A stretch of 51,368 bases of DNA from an uncultured Oscillospiraceae bacterium. Its GTDB lineage: Bacteria; Bacillota; Clostridia; Oscillospirales; Oscillospiraceae. Location: NCBI GenBank assembly GCA_947629955.1, contig CANRFT010000013.1, positions 1-51,368 of the forward strand, in the 5' to 3' direction. The translations under genes and the position numbers were made by a program. Shown here piece after piece: positions 44,941-51,368 of this stretch (the first letter of the stretch is position 1; each line of letters opens with the position of its first letter). Below the pieces are notes generated by a model. The model saw only the letters and a program-made list of their open reading frames with translations, ran no database searches and had not been told where the DNA came from.

Positions 44941-44972
44941 GGAGGGCGAGGTCACCTCGCCCTCCCTTTTTG
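44941..44972 (+). terminator. Terminator of the xpaC-telA operon
   Basis: GGAGGGCGAG, a short loop, CTCGCCCTCC, followed by CTTTTTG. Confidence 0.88.
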
Positions 44973-45064
44973 CCGTTTTTCCCAAAAACGGCCTCCGCGT
45001 CCCGACGGAAACCGTCTGTTTCCGAGAAAATAAAAAAAGTCCGCAAAAGGGCGGATGCGTGTGG

Positions 45065-45070
45065 TATAAT
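45065..45070 (+). promoter_or_regulatory. -10 element of the Na/Pi cotransporter gene
   Basis: Perfect TATAAT about 80 bases before the start codon. No good -35 at 17 bases (about CGCAAA). The region in between is AT-rich. Confidence 0.45.
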
Positions 45071-45148
45071 CACCGTGTTCAACGGATCTGATACAGACTG
45101 CCCGCCGGGCGGCGGGCAACACATCCAGAGAGGATGATACATTTTCAT

Positions 45149-46915
45149 ATGGGAATCGCGGACATTATCTCCCTGTTGGGCGGGCTGGCCTTCTTCCTGT
45201 TCGGCATGTCCCTGCTGGGGGACGGGCTGAAACGGGTGGCCGGCGGCCGGATGGAGACCATCCTGGGCAGGCTCACCTCCAACCCCATCAGCGGTGTGCT
45301 GCTGGGCGCCGTGGTGACGGCGGCCATCCAGTCCTCTTCCGCCACCACCGTCATGGTGGTGGGTTTTGTCAACTCAGGGCTGATGCAGCTGTCCAACGCG
45401 GTGGGCATCATCATGGGGGCCAACATCGGCACCACCGCCACCGGCTGGATCCTGACCCTGGCCGGCGTGCAGGGCGAGGGGGGCTTCTCCTCCGCCACTG
45501 TGTTTGCCCTCATCGCCTTTGTGGGCATCATCCTGTTCTTCTTCTGCAAAAAGCAGATGAAAAAGAACGTGGGCCTGATCCTGCTGGCCTTTTCCGTGCT
45601 CATGAGCGGGATGCAGGCTATGAGCGCCGCCATGGACCCCCTCAAGGAGAGCCCCACCTTCATCCACTTTTTGGGTGCGGTGTCCAACCCGGCGCTGGCG
45701 CTGCTCTTCGGGGCGGCGTTCACCGCCGTCATCCAGAGCAACTCCGCCGCCGTCGGTATTTTGCAGGCCCTGGCCGTCACCGGCGCGGTGGACTACGAGA
45801 CCGCCATCCCCATGATCCTGGGCATGGGCATCGGCGCCTGCGCCCCGGTGCTCCTCTCCGCCATGGGGGCCAATAAGGAGGGCAAGCGCACCGCCCTCAT
45901 CTATCTGTACTTCAACATCTTCGGCTCGGCCATCATGCTGATCCCCTACGCCGCGGCCAGCGCCATGGGGGTCTCCGCCCTGTTCGCCCCCGCCACCGCC
46001 TTTGGCATCGCCGTGGCCAACACGGTGTACAAGCTGGCCGCCACCGTCATCCAGCTGCCCTTCACCAATGCCATGGTCCGGGTGGCCAAGGCCACCGTCC
46101 GGGACGACCCCTCCGACGGGGAGGACGCGGAGTACGAGGAGAATCTGCTGGACGAGCGCTTCCTGGCCTATCCCCCCCTGGCACTGGAGCAGAGCGGCCG
46201 GACCATCCAGCGGATGGCCGGCGCGGCGGCGAAGAACCTGAACCGTTCCCTGGAGCTGTTCAGCGCCTTCAACCAGGAGAAGTTCGACAAGATCCAGAGC
46301 CGGGAGAACGTGGTGGACCGGTACGAGGACCGGCTGGGCAAATACCTGGTGCGGCTCAACGGCGGCGGCGTCCAGCTCTCGGAGCGGGAGTCGGTGCTGT
46401 CCTCCGAGTACCTCCACTGCCTGACCAACCTGGAGCGCATCTCCGACCGGGCGGTGAACCTGTCCGCGCTGGCCAAGGAGGCCAGCGAGAAGGAGATCGC
46501 CTTCTCCCCCGAGGGCAACACGGACATGGCCCGCTGCGCCGACGCCGTGCGGGAGATCCTCTCCCTGGCCCAGACCGCCCTGGCCGACAACGACGCGGAG
46601 ACCGCCGCCAGGGTGGAGCCTCTGGAGGACGTGATCTCCACCCTGTTGGAACAGGTGAAGCTGGGCCACATCCGGCGGCTCCAGAGCGGGGAGTGCACCC
46701 TGGAGACGGGCTTCATCTTCAACGACTATATCAACAACCTGGAGCGCGTGGCCGCCCACTGCTCCAACATCGCCCTGGCGGTGCTGGAGGTCAGCGACAG
46801 CGCCGCCCTCCAGCCCCACAACTACACCAAAGGCATCCGCCGGGACGACCATCCCGTCTTCCGCAAGTGGCTGGCGTTCTACCAGGACAAGTATCTGAAT
46901 CTCCCCGAGAAATGA
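45149..46915 (+). CDS. Na/Pi cotransporter family protein with PhoU-like domain
   Basis: 588 residues from ATG 45149; an ATG five codons upstream directly abuts the AGAGG site. The N-terminal half has two inverted repeats of the NptA/Na_Pi_cotrans fold, each with the QSSS/QSNS motif: LGAVVTAAIQSSSATTVMVV and GAAFTAVIQSNSAAVGIL. About eight to nine membrane spans precede a C-terminal PhoU-like helical domain (about residues 340-560: YLHCLTNLERISDRAVNLSA). It should import phosphate with sodium or help regulate it. Single gene with its own promoter. Confidence 0.92.
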   Translation: MGIADIISLLGGLAFFLFGMSLLGDGLKRVAGGRMETILGRLTSNPISGVLLGAVVTAAIQSSSATTVMVVGFVNSGLMQLSNAVGIIMGANIGTTATGWILTLAGVQGEGGFSSATVFALIAFVGIILFFFCKKQMKKNVGLILLAFSVLMSGMQAMSAAMDPLKESPTFIHFLGAVSNPALALLFGAAFTAVIQSNSAAVGILQALAVTGAVDYETAIPMILGMGIGACAPVLLSAMGANKEGKRTALIYLYFNIFGSAIMLIPYAAASAMGVSALFAPATAFGIAVANTVYKLAATVIQLPFTNAMVRVAKATVRDDPSDGEDAEYEENLLDERFLAYPPLALEQSGRTIQRMAGAAAKNLNRSLELFSAFNQEKFDKIQSRENVVDRYEDRLGKYLVRLNGGGVQLSERESVLSSEYLHCLTNLERISDRAVNLSALAKEASEKEIAFSPEGNTDMARCADAVREILSLAQTALADNDAETAARVEPLEDVISTLLEQVKLGHIRRLQSGECTLETGFIFNDYINNLERVAAHCSNIALAVLEVSDSAALQPHNYTKGIRRDDHPVFRKWLAFYQDKYLNLPEK

Positions 46916-46918
46916 CCC

Positions 46919-47057
46919 GTAGGGGCCGCCGCCTTCGGCGGCCCGACGCCGCGGGCCAGTTCCCGCATACCAGAATACGCAAAACGGCGGAGGCCCGGAT
47001 GGACCTCCGCCGCTGAACTGTCAGGGGGACCGGGCCGCCCAGAAAGGCGGCCTCTAC
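46919..47057. repeat. GTAGGGG foldback repeat, copy C
   Basis: The left end GTAGGGGCCGCCGCC starts just after the Na/Pi gene stop; reading from the right end it begins GTAGAGGCCGCC. Internal hairpins include CGGCGGAGG with CCTCCGCCG (46985-47012). The right end contains the TAG stop codon of the SPFH gene (47054-47056). It also separates the two convergent genes and its internal hairpin, with TTTTGCG on the minus strand, may help termination. Confidence 0.7.
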
Positions 47058-48043
47058 TTTTTCCCGGCGGGCTGGCCGGGCTCCGCCGTGTCGAACACGG
47101 CCTTGGCGCTGGCGGCGAGACCCGCCAGCCCCTGGAGCTCGCTGGGAACGATGATCTTGGTGGCCCGGCCGTCGGCCACCTTCTGCATGGCCTCCAGCGC
47201 CTTGATCTTGATGACCCCGTCGCCCGGGTCGGCCTCGTTGATGAGCTTGATGGCGTCCGCCGTGGCCTGCTGCACCTTGAGGATGGCCTCGGCCTCTGCC
47301 TCTGCCTCCAGGATGCGGGCCTGCTTGGCGCCCTCCGCCCGGAGGACGGCGGCCTGCTTCTCCGCGTCGGCCCGGAGGATGGCGGACTGCTTTTCGCCCT
47401 CGGCCACCAGGATCTGGGACTGCTTCTGGCCTTCGGCCTGGAGGATGGCCTCGCGGCGCTCCCGCTCGGCCCGCATCTGCTTCTCCATGGAGTCCTGGAT
47501 GTCCCTGGGCGGCATGATGTTCTTCAGCTCCACCCGGTTCACCTTGATGCCCCAGGGGTCGGTGGCCTCGTCCAGGATGGAGCGCATCTGGGTGTTGATG
47601 TGGTCCCGGCTGGTGAGGGACTGATCCAGCTCCAGATCGCCGATGATGTTCCGGAGGGTGGTGGCGGTCAGGTTCTCGATGGCGCTCATGGGGTGCTCTA
47701 CCCCGTAGGTGTACAGCTTGGGGTCGGTGATCTGGAAGTAGACCACCGTGTCGATCTGCATGGTCACGTTGTCCTTGGTGATGACGGGCTGGGGGGCAAA
47801 GTCCACCACCTGCTCCTTCAACGACACCGTCTTGGCGATGCGCTCGATGATGGGCACCTTGAAGTGGAGCCCCACCCCCCACACGGCGTGGAAGGCGCCC
47901 AGCCGCTCCACCACCACGGCCTTGGACTGCTGGACCACCTTGATGTTGGCGGCCAGGATGACCAGGATCACCACGATGATGATCAGCGGGATGGCGATGC
48001 CCAGGACCGCCCCCGCGTCGATCGCCAGCGCTAAACTCAACAT
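47054..48043 (-). CDS. SPFH/stomatin-like membrane protein (QmcA type)
   Basis: 329 residues from ATG 48043 with AAAGGAGG upstream. N-terminal transmembrane helix (LGIAIPLIIIVVILVILAAN), SPFH/Band 7 domain (VVQQSKAVVVERLGAFHAVW, VSLKEQVVDFAPQPVITKDN, LRNIIGDLELDQSLTSRDHI, WGIKVNRVELKNIMPP) and a long coiled-coil tail with repeated AEGEKQSAILRADAEKQ units. Stomatin-like proteins organise membrane domains and work with NfeD proteins, as here: the nfeD-like gene overlaps its start by 7 bases. The TAG stop is part of the adjacent repeat. Confidence 0.93.
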   Translation of the reverse strand: MLSLALAIDAGAVLGIAIPLIIIVVILVILAANIKVVQQSKAVVVERLGAFHAVWGVGLHFKVPIIERIAKTVSLKEQVVDFAPQPVITKDNVTMQIDTVVYFQITDPKLYTYGVEHPMSAIENLTATTLRNIIGDLELDQSLTSRDHINTQMRSILDEATDPWGIKVNRVELKNIMPPRDIQDSMEKQMRAERERREAILQAEGQKQSQILVAEGEKQSAILRADAEKQAAVLRAEGAKQARILEAEAEAEAILKVQQATADAIKLINEADPGDGVIKIKALEAMQKVADGRATKIIVPSELQGLAGLAASAKAVFDTAEPGQPAGKK

Positions 48044-48498
48044 TTCACTGCCTCCTTTACCGTTTGCACATAGACCTTGACGCCCTCGATGCGCATCACC
48101 CGCACCATGGATCCCTTGGGGATGACCACGTCGCCGCAGCTGCGGGCGGTCCAGGCGATGCCGCCGATGATCACAGAGCCGATGCCCTTCACGTTGTCGA
48201 TGGTCTCGGTGACCAGGGCCTCCGCGCCGATGACCCGGTCGGCGTTGGTGGGTTGGGTCTTGCTGTTGACGAACCGGGCGGCCAGCGGACGCACCGCCAG
48301 CAGGCACAGGATGCTCACCACCAGGAACAGCACGATCTGCAAAATGAGCCCTCCGCCCAGCATGGCGGCGATCAGGGCGGCCAGCGCGCCGGCGGCAAAC
48401 CAGATAGCGGTCAGGCCAACGGACACGGCCTCTCCCGCCACAAACAGCAGAAGAAGGACCAGCCAGACGATCCTTTGGACCAGCACCGGATCAAGCAT
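48037..48498 (-). CDS. NfeD-like membrane protein
   Basis: 153 residues from ATG 48498 with AAAGGAG nine bases upstream. Three to four membrane spans (QRIVWLVLLLLFVAGEAVSV, TAIWFAAGALAALIAAMLGG, LILQIVLFLVVSILCLLAVR), then the soluble NfeD OB-fold domain (IGAEALVTETIDNVKGIGSV, IPKGSMVRVMRIEGVKVYV). It is the short type without the protease domain. It is coupled to the SPFH gene by a 7-base overlap, the standard pair; both probably maintain membrane organisation or quality control. Confidence 0.93.
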   Translation of the reverse strand: MLDPVLVQRIVWLVLLLLFVAGEAVSVGLTAIWFAAGALAALIAAMLGGGLILQIVLFLVVSILCLLAVRPLAARFVNSKTQPTNADRVIGAEALVTETIDNVKGIGSVIIGGIAWTARSCGDVVIPKGSMVRVMRIEGVKVYVQTVKEAVKC

Positions 48499-48526
48499 AA
48501 AACCACGCTCCTTTCTTGCTGTGTGC

Positions 48527-48555
48527 ATTATACCACAAAGCGCCGCAAATTGGAA
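48527..48555 (-). promoter_or_regulatory. Promoter of the nfeD-SPFH operon
   Basis: On the minus strand a perfect TATAAT (48527-48532) with a poor -35, TTCCAA (48550-48555), at 17 bases. Confidence 0.55.
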
Positions 48556-48576
48556 TACTTTTTTTGTAAAAATTCA

Positions 48577-48605
48577 TTGCAAATCCTGCCAGTTTCCATT
48601 ATACT
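48577..48605 (+). promoter_or_regulatory. SigA-type promoter of the methyltransferase gene
   Basis: TTGCAA (48577-48582), 17-base spacer, TATACT (48600-48605), about 40 bases before the ATG at 48653. Confidence 0.75.
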
Positions 48606-48652
48606 GTTGGCAGGCCGAATATCTTCACTATTTTCTCCGGACGGTGCAGTTT

Positions 48653-49774
48653 ATGAACCAAACCCTTGATTTTGTGATCCCCGCCCTGATGGGCACCGAG
48701 AGCTGCGCGGCCTACGAGCTGAAAAAGCTGGGCCTGCCCGATGTGCGGGCCGAAAACGGCCGGGTGCTGTGCGCCGGCGGTCTGGCCGACGTGCCCCGGA
48801 TCAATCTGAATCTGCGCACCGGGGCCCGGCTGCTCATCGCCCTGGGCTCCTTCCCCGCCCGTACCTTTGAGGAGTTGTTCCAGGGGGCCGCCGCCCTGCC
48901 CTGGGAGGACTATATCCCCCGTGAGGGCCGTTTCCCTGTAAAGGGGTACTCCATCACCTCCCAGCTCCACTCGGTGCCCGCCTGCCAGTCCATTTTGAAA
49001 AAGGCGCTGGCCAAACGGCTGGGGGCGGCCTATGGTCTGGAGGTCCTGCCCGAGACGGGGGCGCTGTACCAGGTGCAGTTCTCCATCCTGAAGGATCAGG
49101 TCACGCTGATGATCGACACCTCCGGGGACAGCCTCTACAAACGGGGCTACCGGGCCCAGGGGGTACTGGCCCCCCTCCGGGAGACCCTGGCCGCCGCCCT
49201 GGTATCCCTGTCCCGGTACAGGGGCCGGGACCCCTTCTGCGACCCCTTCTGCGGCTCCGGGACCATCCCCATCGAGGCCGCCCTCATCGCCAAAAACCGG
49301 GCCCCTGGCCTCAACCGTACCTTCGCCGCCCAGAAGTGGCGGCTCATCCCCCAAAAGCTGTGGCAGGAGGCCGCCGATGAGGCCCGGGACAAGGAGTTCC
49401 ATGGGAGCTATGACATCTGGGGCGGGGACATCGACCCGGCGGCGGTGGAGCTGTCCCGGCACAACGCGAAGCTGGCCGGGGTGGATGTCGCCGTCCGGTT
49501 CGAGGTGGCTGACGCCGCAAAATTCCACCGGGACGACCTCAGGGGCCGGGTTGTGACCAATCCCCCCTACGGGGAGCGGCTCATGGAGAAGAAAGAGGCG
49601 GAGGAGCTGTACCGGGCCTTCGGCAAGGCGGTCAAGAAACTGCCTCCGGGCTGGCAGGTGGGAGTACTTTCCTCCCACACCGAGTTCGAGCGGACCTTCG
49701 GCCGGCAGGCGGACAAAAAGCGGAAGCTCTACAACGGCATGCTCAAGTGCGACTACTTCATGTACGGAGTGTGA
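48653..49774 (+). CDS. THUMP-domain class I SAM-dependent RNA methyltransferase (RlmL-like)
   Basis: 373 residues. The N-terminal ferredoxin-like and THUMP region (DFVIPALMGTESCAAYELKK, INLNLRTGARLLIALGSFPA) is followed by a Rossmann methyltransferase domain with DPFCGSGTIPIEAALIA, the acidic motif YDIWGGDIDPAAVELSRHNA and the catalytic NPPY in VVTNPPYGERL. This is the N-terminal module of RlmKL, which makes m2G2445 in 23S rRNA; the second methyltransferase half is absent, as in Firmicute YpsC. There is no clear Shine-Dalgarno before ATG 48653. It is followed by the lipid kinase gene after seven bases. Confidence 0.92.
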   Translation: MNQTLDFVIPALMGTESCAAYELKKLGLPDVRAENGRVLCAGGLADVPRINLNLRTGARLLIALGSFPARTFEELFQGAAALPWEDYIPREGRFPVKGYSITSQLHSVPACQSILKKALAKRLGAAYGLEVLPETGALYQVQFSILKDQVTLMIDTSGDSLYKRGYRAQGVLAPLRETLAAALVSLSRYRGRDPFCDPFCGSGTIPIEAALIAKNRAPGLNRTFAAQKWRLIPQKLWQEAADEARDKEFHGSYDIWGGDIDPAAVELSRHNAKLAGVDVAVRFEVADAAKFHRDDLRGRVVTNPPYGERLMEKKEAEELYRAFGKAVKKLPPGWQVGVLSSHTEFERTFGRQADKKRKLYNGMLKCDYFMYGV

Positions 49775-49781
49775 GAACGCC

Positions 49782-50675
49782 ATGAGACATCTATTCATCA
49801 TCAACCCCACCGCCGGCAAGGGCAGCCGGCAGGTAGATCTTGTGGCCGCTGTCAAGGCTCTTCCCTTTCCGGCGGAGATGGTCTACACCCAGAGGGCCGG
49901 GGACTGCGAGCGGCTGACCCGGGAGGCCGCGGAGCGCGGCGAACCGGTCCGCATCTACGCCTGCGGCGGGGACGGCACCCTCAACGAGGCGGTGAACGGC
50001 GCGGCGGGGTATGACAACGCCGCCGTCACCAACGTGCCCCTGGGCACCGGCAACGACTTCCTGAAAATTTTCGGGGAGGGCCGGGCCCGGTTCAACGACC
50101 TGCCCGCCCTGGCCGCCGGCCCCCAGACGGCTATGGACCTCATCGACTGCAACGGGCGGCTGGGCATCGACATCGTCTGCGTTGGGCTGGACGCCCGGGT
50201 GGCCGCGGAGGTCCACAGATACAAGTCCCTTCCCCTGGTGGGGGGCATCGGGGCCTACATCCTGGCCCTGGGGGAAACTGTGTTCCAGGGGCTCAGCCAG
50301 CCCATGACGGTGCAGGCGGGGGACCTGCGCCATGTCGGAGAGACCGCCCTGGTGTGCGTGTGCAGCGGCCGGTACTACGGCGGCGGCTTCATGCCCGTGG
50401 GGGACAATATGCCCGACGACGGCCTGCTGGAGGCGCTGGTCATCCCCAAAGTGAGCTTCTTCACCTTCGCCCGGCTGGTGGGCAAGTACGCCACCGGGCA
50501 TTACCGGGAGTACCCGGACAAGATCCTCTACCGGCAGGGGGCGGACGTGACCATCCGCTCGGAACAGGATCTCACCGCCGTGGTGGACGGCGAGGCCATG
50601 CGCGGCAGGGAGTTCTCCATCCGGCTGTCGGAGAAAAAGGTGAATTTCTTCTATCCCGCCGGCGTAAAGTATTGA
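49782..50675 (+). CDS. Diacylglycerol kinase-family lipid kinase (YegS/DgkB-like)
   Basis: 297 residues. DAGK catalytic domain: nucleotide-binding HLFIINPTAGKGSRQVD, IYACGGDGTLNEAVNGAAGY, VPLGTGNDFLKIFGEG and late EALVIPKVSFFTF, then VDGEAMRGREFSIRLSEKK. In Gram-positives DgkB recycles diacylglycerol from lipoteichoic acid synthesis; other members use other lipids, so the substrate is uncertain. It starts seven bases after the methyltransferase gene, probably cotranscribed. A terminator hairpin that also contains the groES promoter follows. Confidence 0.92.
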   Translation: MRHLFIINPTAGKGSRQVDLVAAVKALPFPAEMVYTQRAGDCERLTREAAERGEPVRIYACGGDGTLNEAVNGAAGYDNAAVTNVPLGTGNDFLKIFGEGRARFNDLPALAAGPQTAMDLIDCNGRLGIDIVCVGLDARVAAEVHRYKSLPLVGGIGAYILALGETVFQGLSQPMTVQAGDLRHVGETALVCVCSGRYYGGGFMPVGDNMPDDGLLEALVIPKVSFFTFARLVGKYATGHYREYPDKILYRQGADVTIRSEQDLTAVVDGEAMRGREFSIRLSEKKVNFFYPAGVKY

Positions 50676-50707
50676 GGTCCCTTCCCTTCTGTGCGGAATG
50701 ACGAATT

Positions 50708-50716
50708 TTAGCACTC
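50708..50716 (+). promoter_or_regulatory. Isolated CIRCE half-site
   Basis: TTAGCACTC, identical to the left arm of CIRCE, 116 bases upstream of the complete element; the GAGTGCTAA arm is missing. May be chance. Confidence 0.25.
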
Positions 50717-50752
50717 CCCCGGACCGATTGTGAACAGAAAGTGAATTTTTCA

Positions 50753-50793
50753 AAATCAGCCCCTGTTTTTTTGAAAATAGGGGTTGATTTTTT
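50753..50793 (+). terminator. Terminator of the lipid kinase gene overlapping the groES promoter
   Basis: AAATCAGCCCCT pairs with AGGGGTTGATTT (one G-T pair) around a 14-base loop; the 3' side runs into TTTTCC. The -35 of the groES promoter (TTGATT) is in its right arm. Confidence 0.7.
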
Positions 50794-50812
50794 CCTGCGA
50801 TGGGGGTATTAT
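50784..50812 (+). promoter_or_regulatory. SigA-type promoter of groESL
   Basis: TTGATT (50784-50789), 17-base spacer, TATTAT (50807-50812). Confidence 0.85.
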
Positions 50813-50823
50813 CTAAATCGTGA

Positions 50824-50850
50824 TTAGCACTCAGATAAAAAGAGTGCTAA
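50824..50850 (+). promoter_or_regulatory. CIRCE operator (HrcA binding site) of groESL
   Basis: TTAGCACTC, nine bases, GAGTGCTAA: a perfect CIRCE element around the transcript start. HrcA repressor binds it until heat shock occupies GroEL. Confidence 0.97.
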
Positions 50851-50899
50851 CCCATGTGTCTGTTTACAAAACTATATTCTATATAAGGAGGAACCTGTT

Positions 50900-51184
50900 A
50901 TGAATCTCAAGCCCCTGTCTGACCGCGTCATCCTCAAGGCCGTGGAGCCGGAGGAGACCACCAAGGGCGGTATCATCCTCACCTCCGCTTCCAAGGAGAA
51001 GCCCGAGATGGCCGAGGTCATCGCCGTGGGCCCCGGCGGCCTGGTGGACGGCAAGGAGGTCGTGATGACCGTGAAGGTGGGCGACAAGGTGCTCACCAGC
51101 AAGTATTCCGGCACCGAGGTCAAGCTGGACGGCCAGGAGTACACCATCGTGCGCCAAGGCGACATCCTGGCCATCGTGGAGTGA
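50900..51184 (+). CDS. groES: Co-chaperonin GroES
   Basis: 94 residues. The cap of the GroEL folding chamber. MNLKPLSDRVILKAVEPEE, the mobile-loop region TTKGGIILTSASKEKPEMAE, VIAVGPGG and the end YTIVRQGDILAIVE are typical. AAGGAGG precedes the ATG. It is controlled by CIRCE and followed after 121 bases by groEL. Its stop codon lies inside a perfect hairpin. Confidence 0.97.
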   Translation: MNLKPLSDRVILKAVEPEETTKGGIILTSASKEKPEMAEVIAVGPGGLVDGKEVVMTVKVGDKVLTSKYSGTEVKLDGQEYTIVRQGDILAIVE

Positions 51185-51203
51185 ATCTGCTTCGCAGATT
51201 CAC
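51181..51203 (+). other. Hairpin at the groES stop codon
   Basis: GTGAATCTGC, loop TTC, GCAGATTCAC: a perfect 10-base stem that includes the groES stop codon. There is no U-tract, so it is not a terminator; it may be a processing or stability element between groES and groEL. Confidence 0.55.
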
Positions 51204-51204
51204 C

Positions 51205-51252
51205 GTAGGGGCCGCCCCCTGGGCGGCCCGCCGGACAAAACGGGGCGGCACG
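51205..51252. repeat. GTAGGGG repeat, copy D
   Basis: Starts GTAGGGGCCGCCCCC and continues GGGCGGCCCGCC; the right arm contains CGGGGCGGC. It lies between groES and groEL, within the operon. Boundaries of the right end are unclear. Confidence 0.55.
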
Positions 51253-51305
51253 GAGACCACCCCCTGCACCGGCAATAAAATTGAATTTTATGGAGGTAAT
51301 GCGAT

Positions 51306-51368
51306 ATGTCTAAGATCATCTGCTACGGCGAGGAGGCCCGCCACGCCCTGGAGCGGGGCGTCAACCAG
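51306..51368 (+). CDS. groEL: Chaperonin GroEL (N-terminal 21 residues, cut by the window end)
   Basis: The frame is open to the last base. MSKIICYGEEARHALERGVNQ is the GroEL N-terminus. TGGAGGT precedes the ATG at a spacing of eight. GroEL is the barrel chaperonin that works with GroES. Confidence 0.95.
   Translation, partial: MSKIICYGEEARHALERGVNQ

Noticed and set aside
1-51368. CRISPR array, tRNA or rRNA genes, IS transposases, prophage genes
   Set aside because: No regularly spaced direct repeats, no tRNA-like cloverleaf noticed, and no transposase, integrase or phage motifs in any plausible reading frame. A tRNAscan run would settle the tRNA point.

Overview
The window reads as chromosomal DNA from a GC-rich, spore-forming, anaerobic Firmicute, most likely an Oscillospiraceae-type gut clostridium. 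The signs are the C-terminus of Spo0A, both dipicolinate synthase subunits (SpoVFA/SpoVFB), SpoIIE, a GerMN lipoprotein, rubrerythrin, a CIRCE-controlled groESL operon and consistent Firmicute promoters and Shine-Dalgarno sites. I assign no species. I see no rRNA, tRNA, CRISPR array, transposase or prophage gene. Most of the window is ordinary chromosome; the unusual content is in small islands and intergenic DNA.

Layout. 1-2400: end of spo0A, then a small AT-richer island of three zinc-ribbon membrane proteins (minus strand) divergent from a ribbon-helix-helix protein, bounded by two nearly identical terminator hairpins. 2400-8800: pncB, rubrerythrin, spoVFA-spoVFB and a UvrA-like ABC ATPase without the UvrB-binding domain. 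8900-11000: a CAP-domain lipoprotein, then infC-rpmI-rplT with an attenuator leader and an apparent ATA start codon for infC. 11000-16500: an ECF sigma/membrane partner pair, a WYL regulator, a NusG-II/Gx transporter pair, and a hexapeptide acyltransferase with glmM. 16500-25900: a degenerate EF-G paralogue, a second sigma/anti-sigma pair, dusB, spoIIE, an AI-2E-family permease and a DUF362 protein.

26000-30300: mnmA; a four-gene minus-strand block (YhfC-like membrane protein, membrane-anchored MerR regulator, small membrane protein, YbjQ) with two identical MerR-type operators; and a GerMN lipoprotein. 30300-41700: a ComEA-like/response regulator/kinase/GerMN operon, a D,D-carboxypeptidase, murC, cca, padR with a DUF1700/adhesin-like membrane protein, rpe-recR and ilvA. 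41800-46900: xpaC-telA-TPM-glycine-rich operon and a Na/Pi cotransporter with a PhoU domain. 47000-51368: nfeD-SPFH pair, an RlmL-like methyltransferase, a lipid kinase, and groES-groEL (groEL cut by the window end).

How the genes work together. Sporulation and spore functions (spo0A, spoVF, spoIIE, possibly the GerMN lipoprotein) are scattered among cell-wall (glmM, murC, carboxypeptidase), translation (infC operon, dusB, mnmA, cca) and envelope-stress genes. Envelope sensing recurs: two sigma/membrane-partner pairs, a two-component system, a membrane MerR, a PadR/membrane-protein pair, SPFH/NfeD and XpaC/TelA. Intergenic DNA carries at least two families of foldback repeats. Ends of one family supply stop codons for neighbouring genes. 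Several strong promoters are embedded in the terminator hairpin of the preceding gene.
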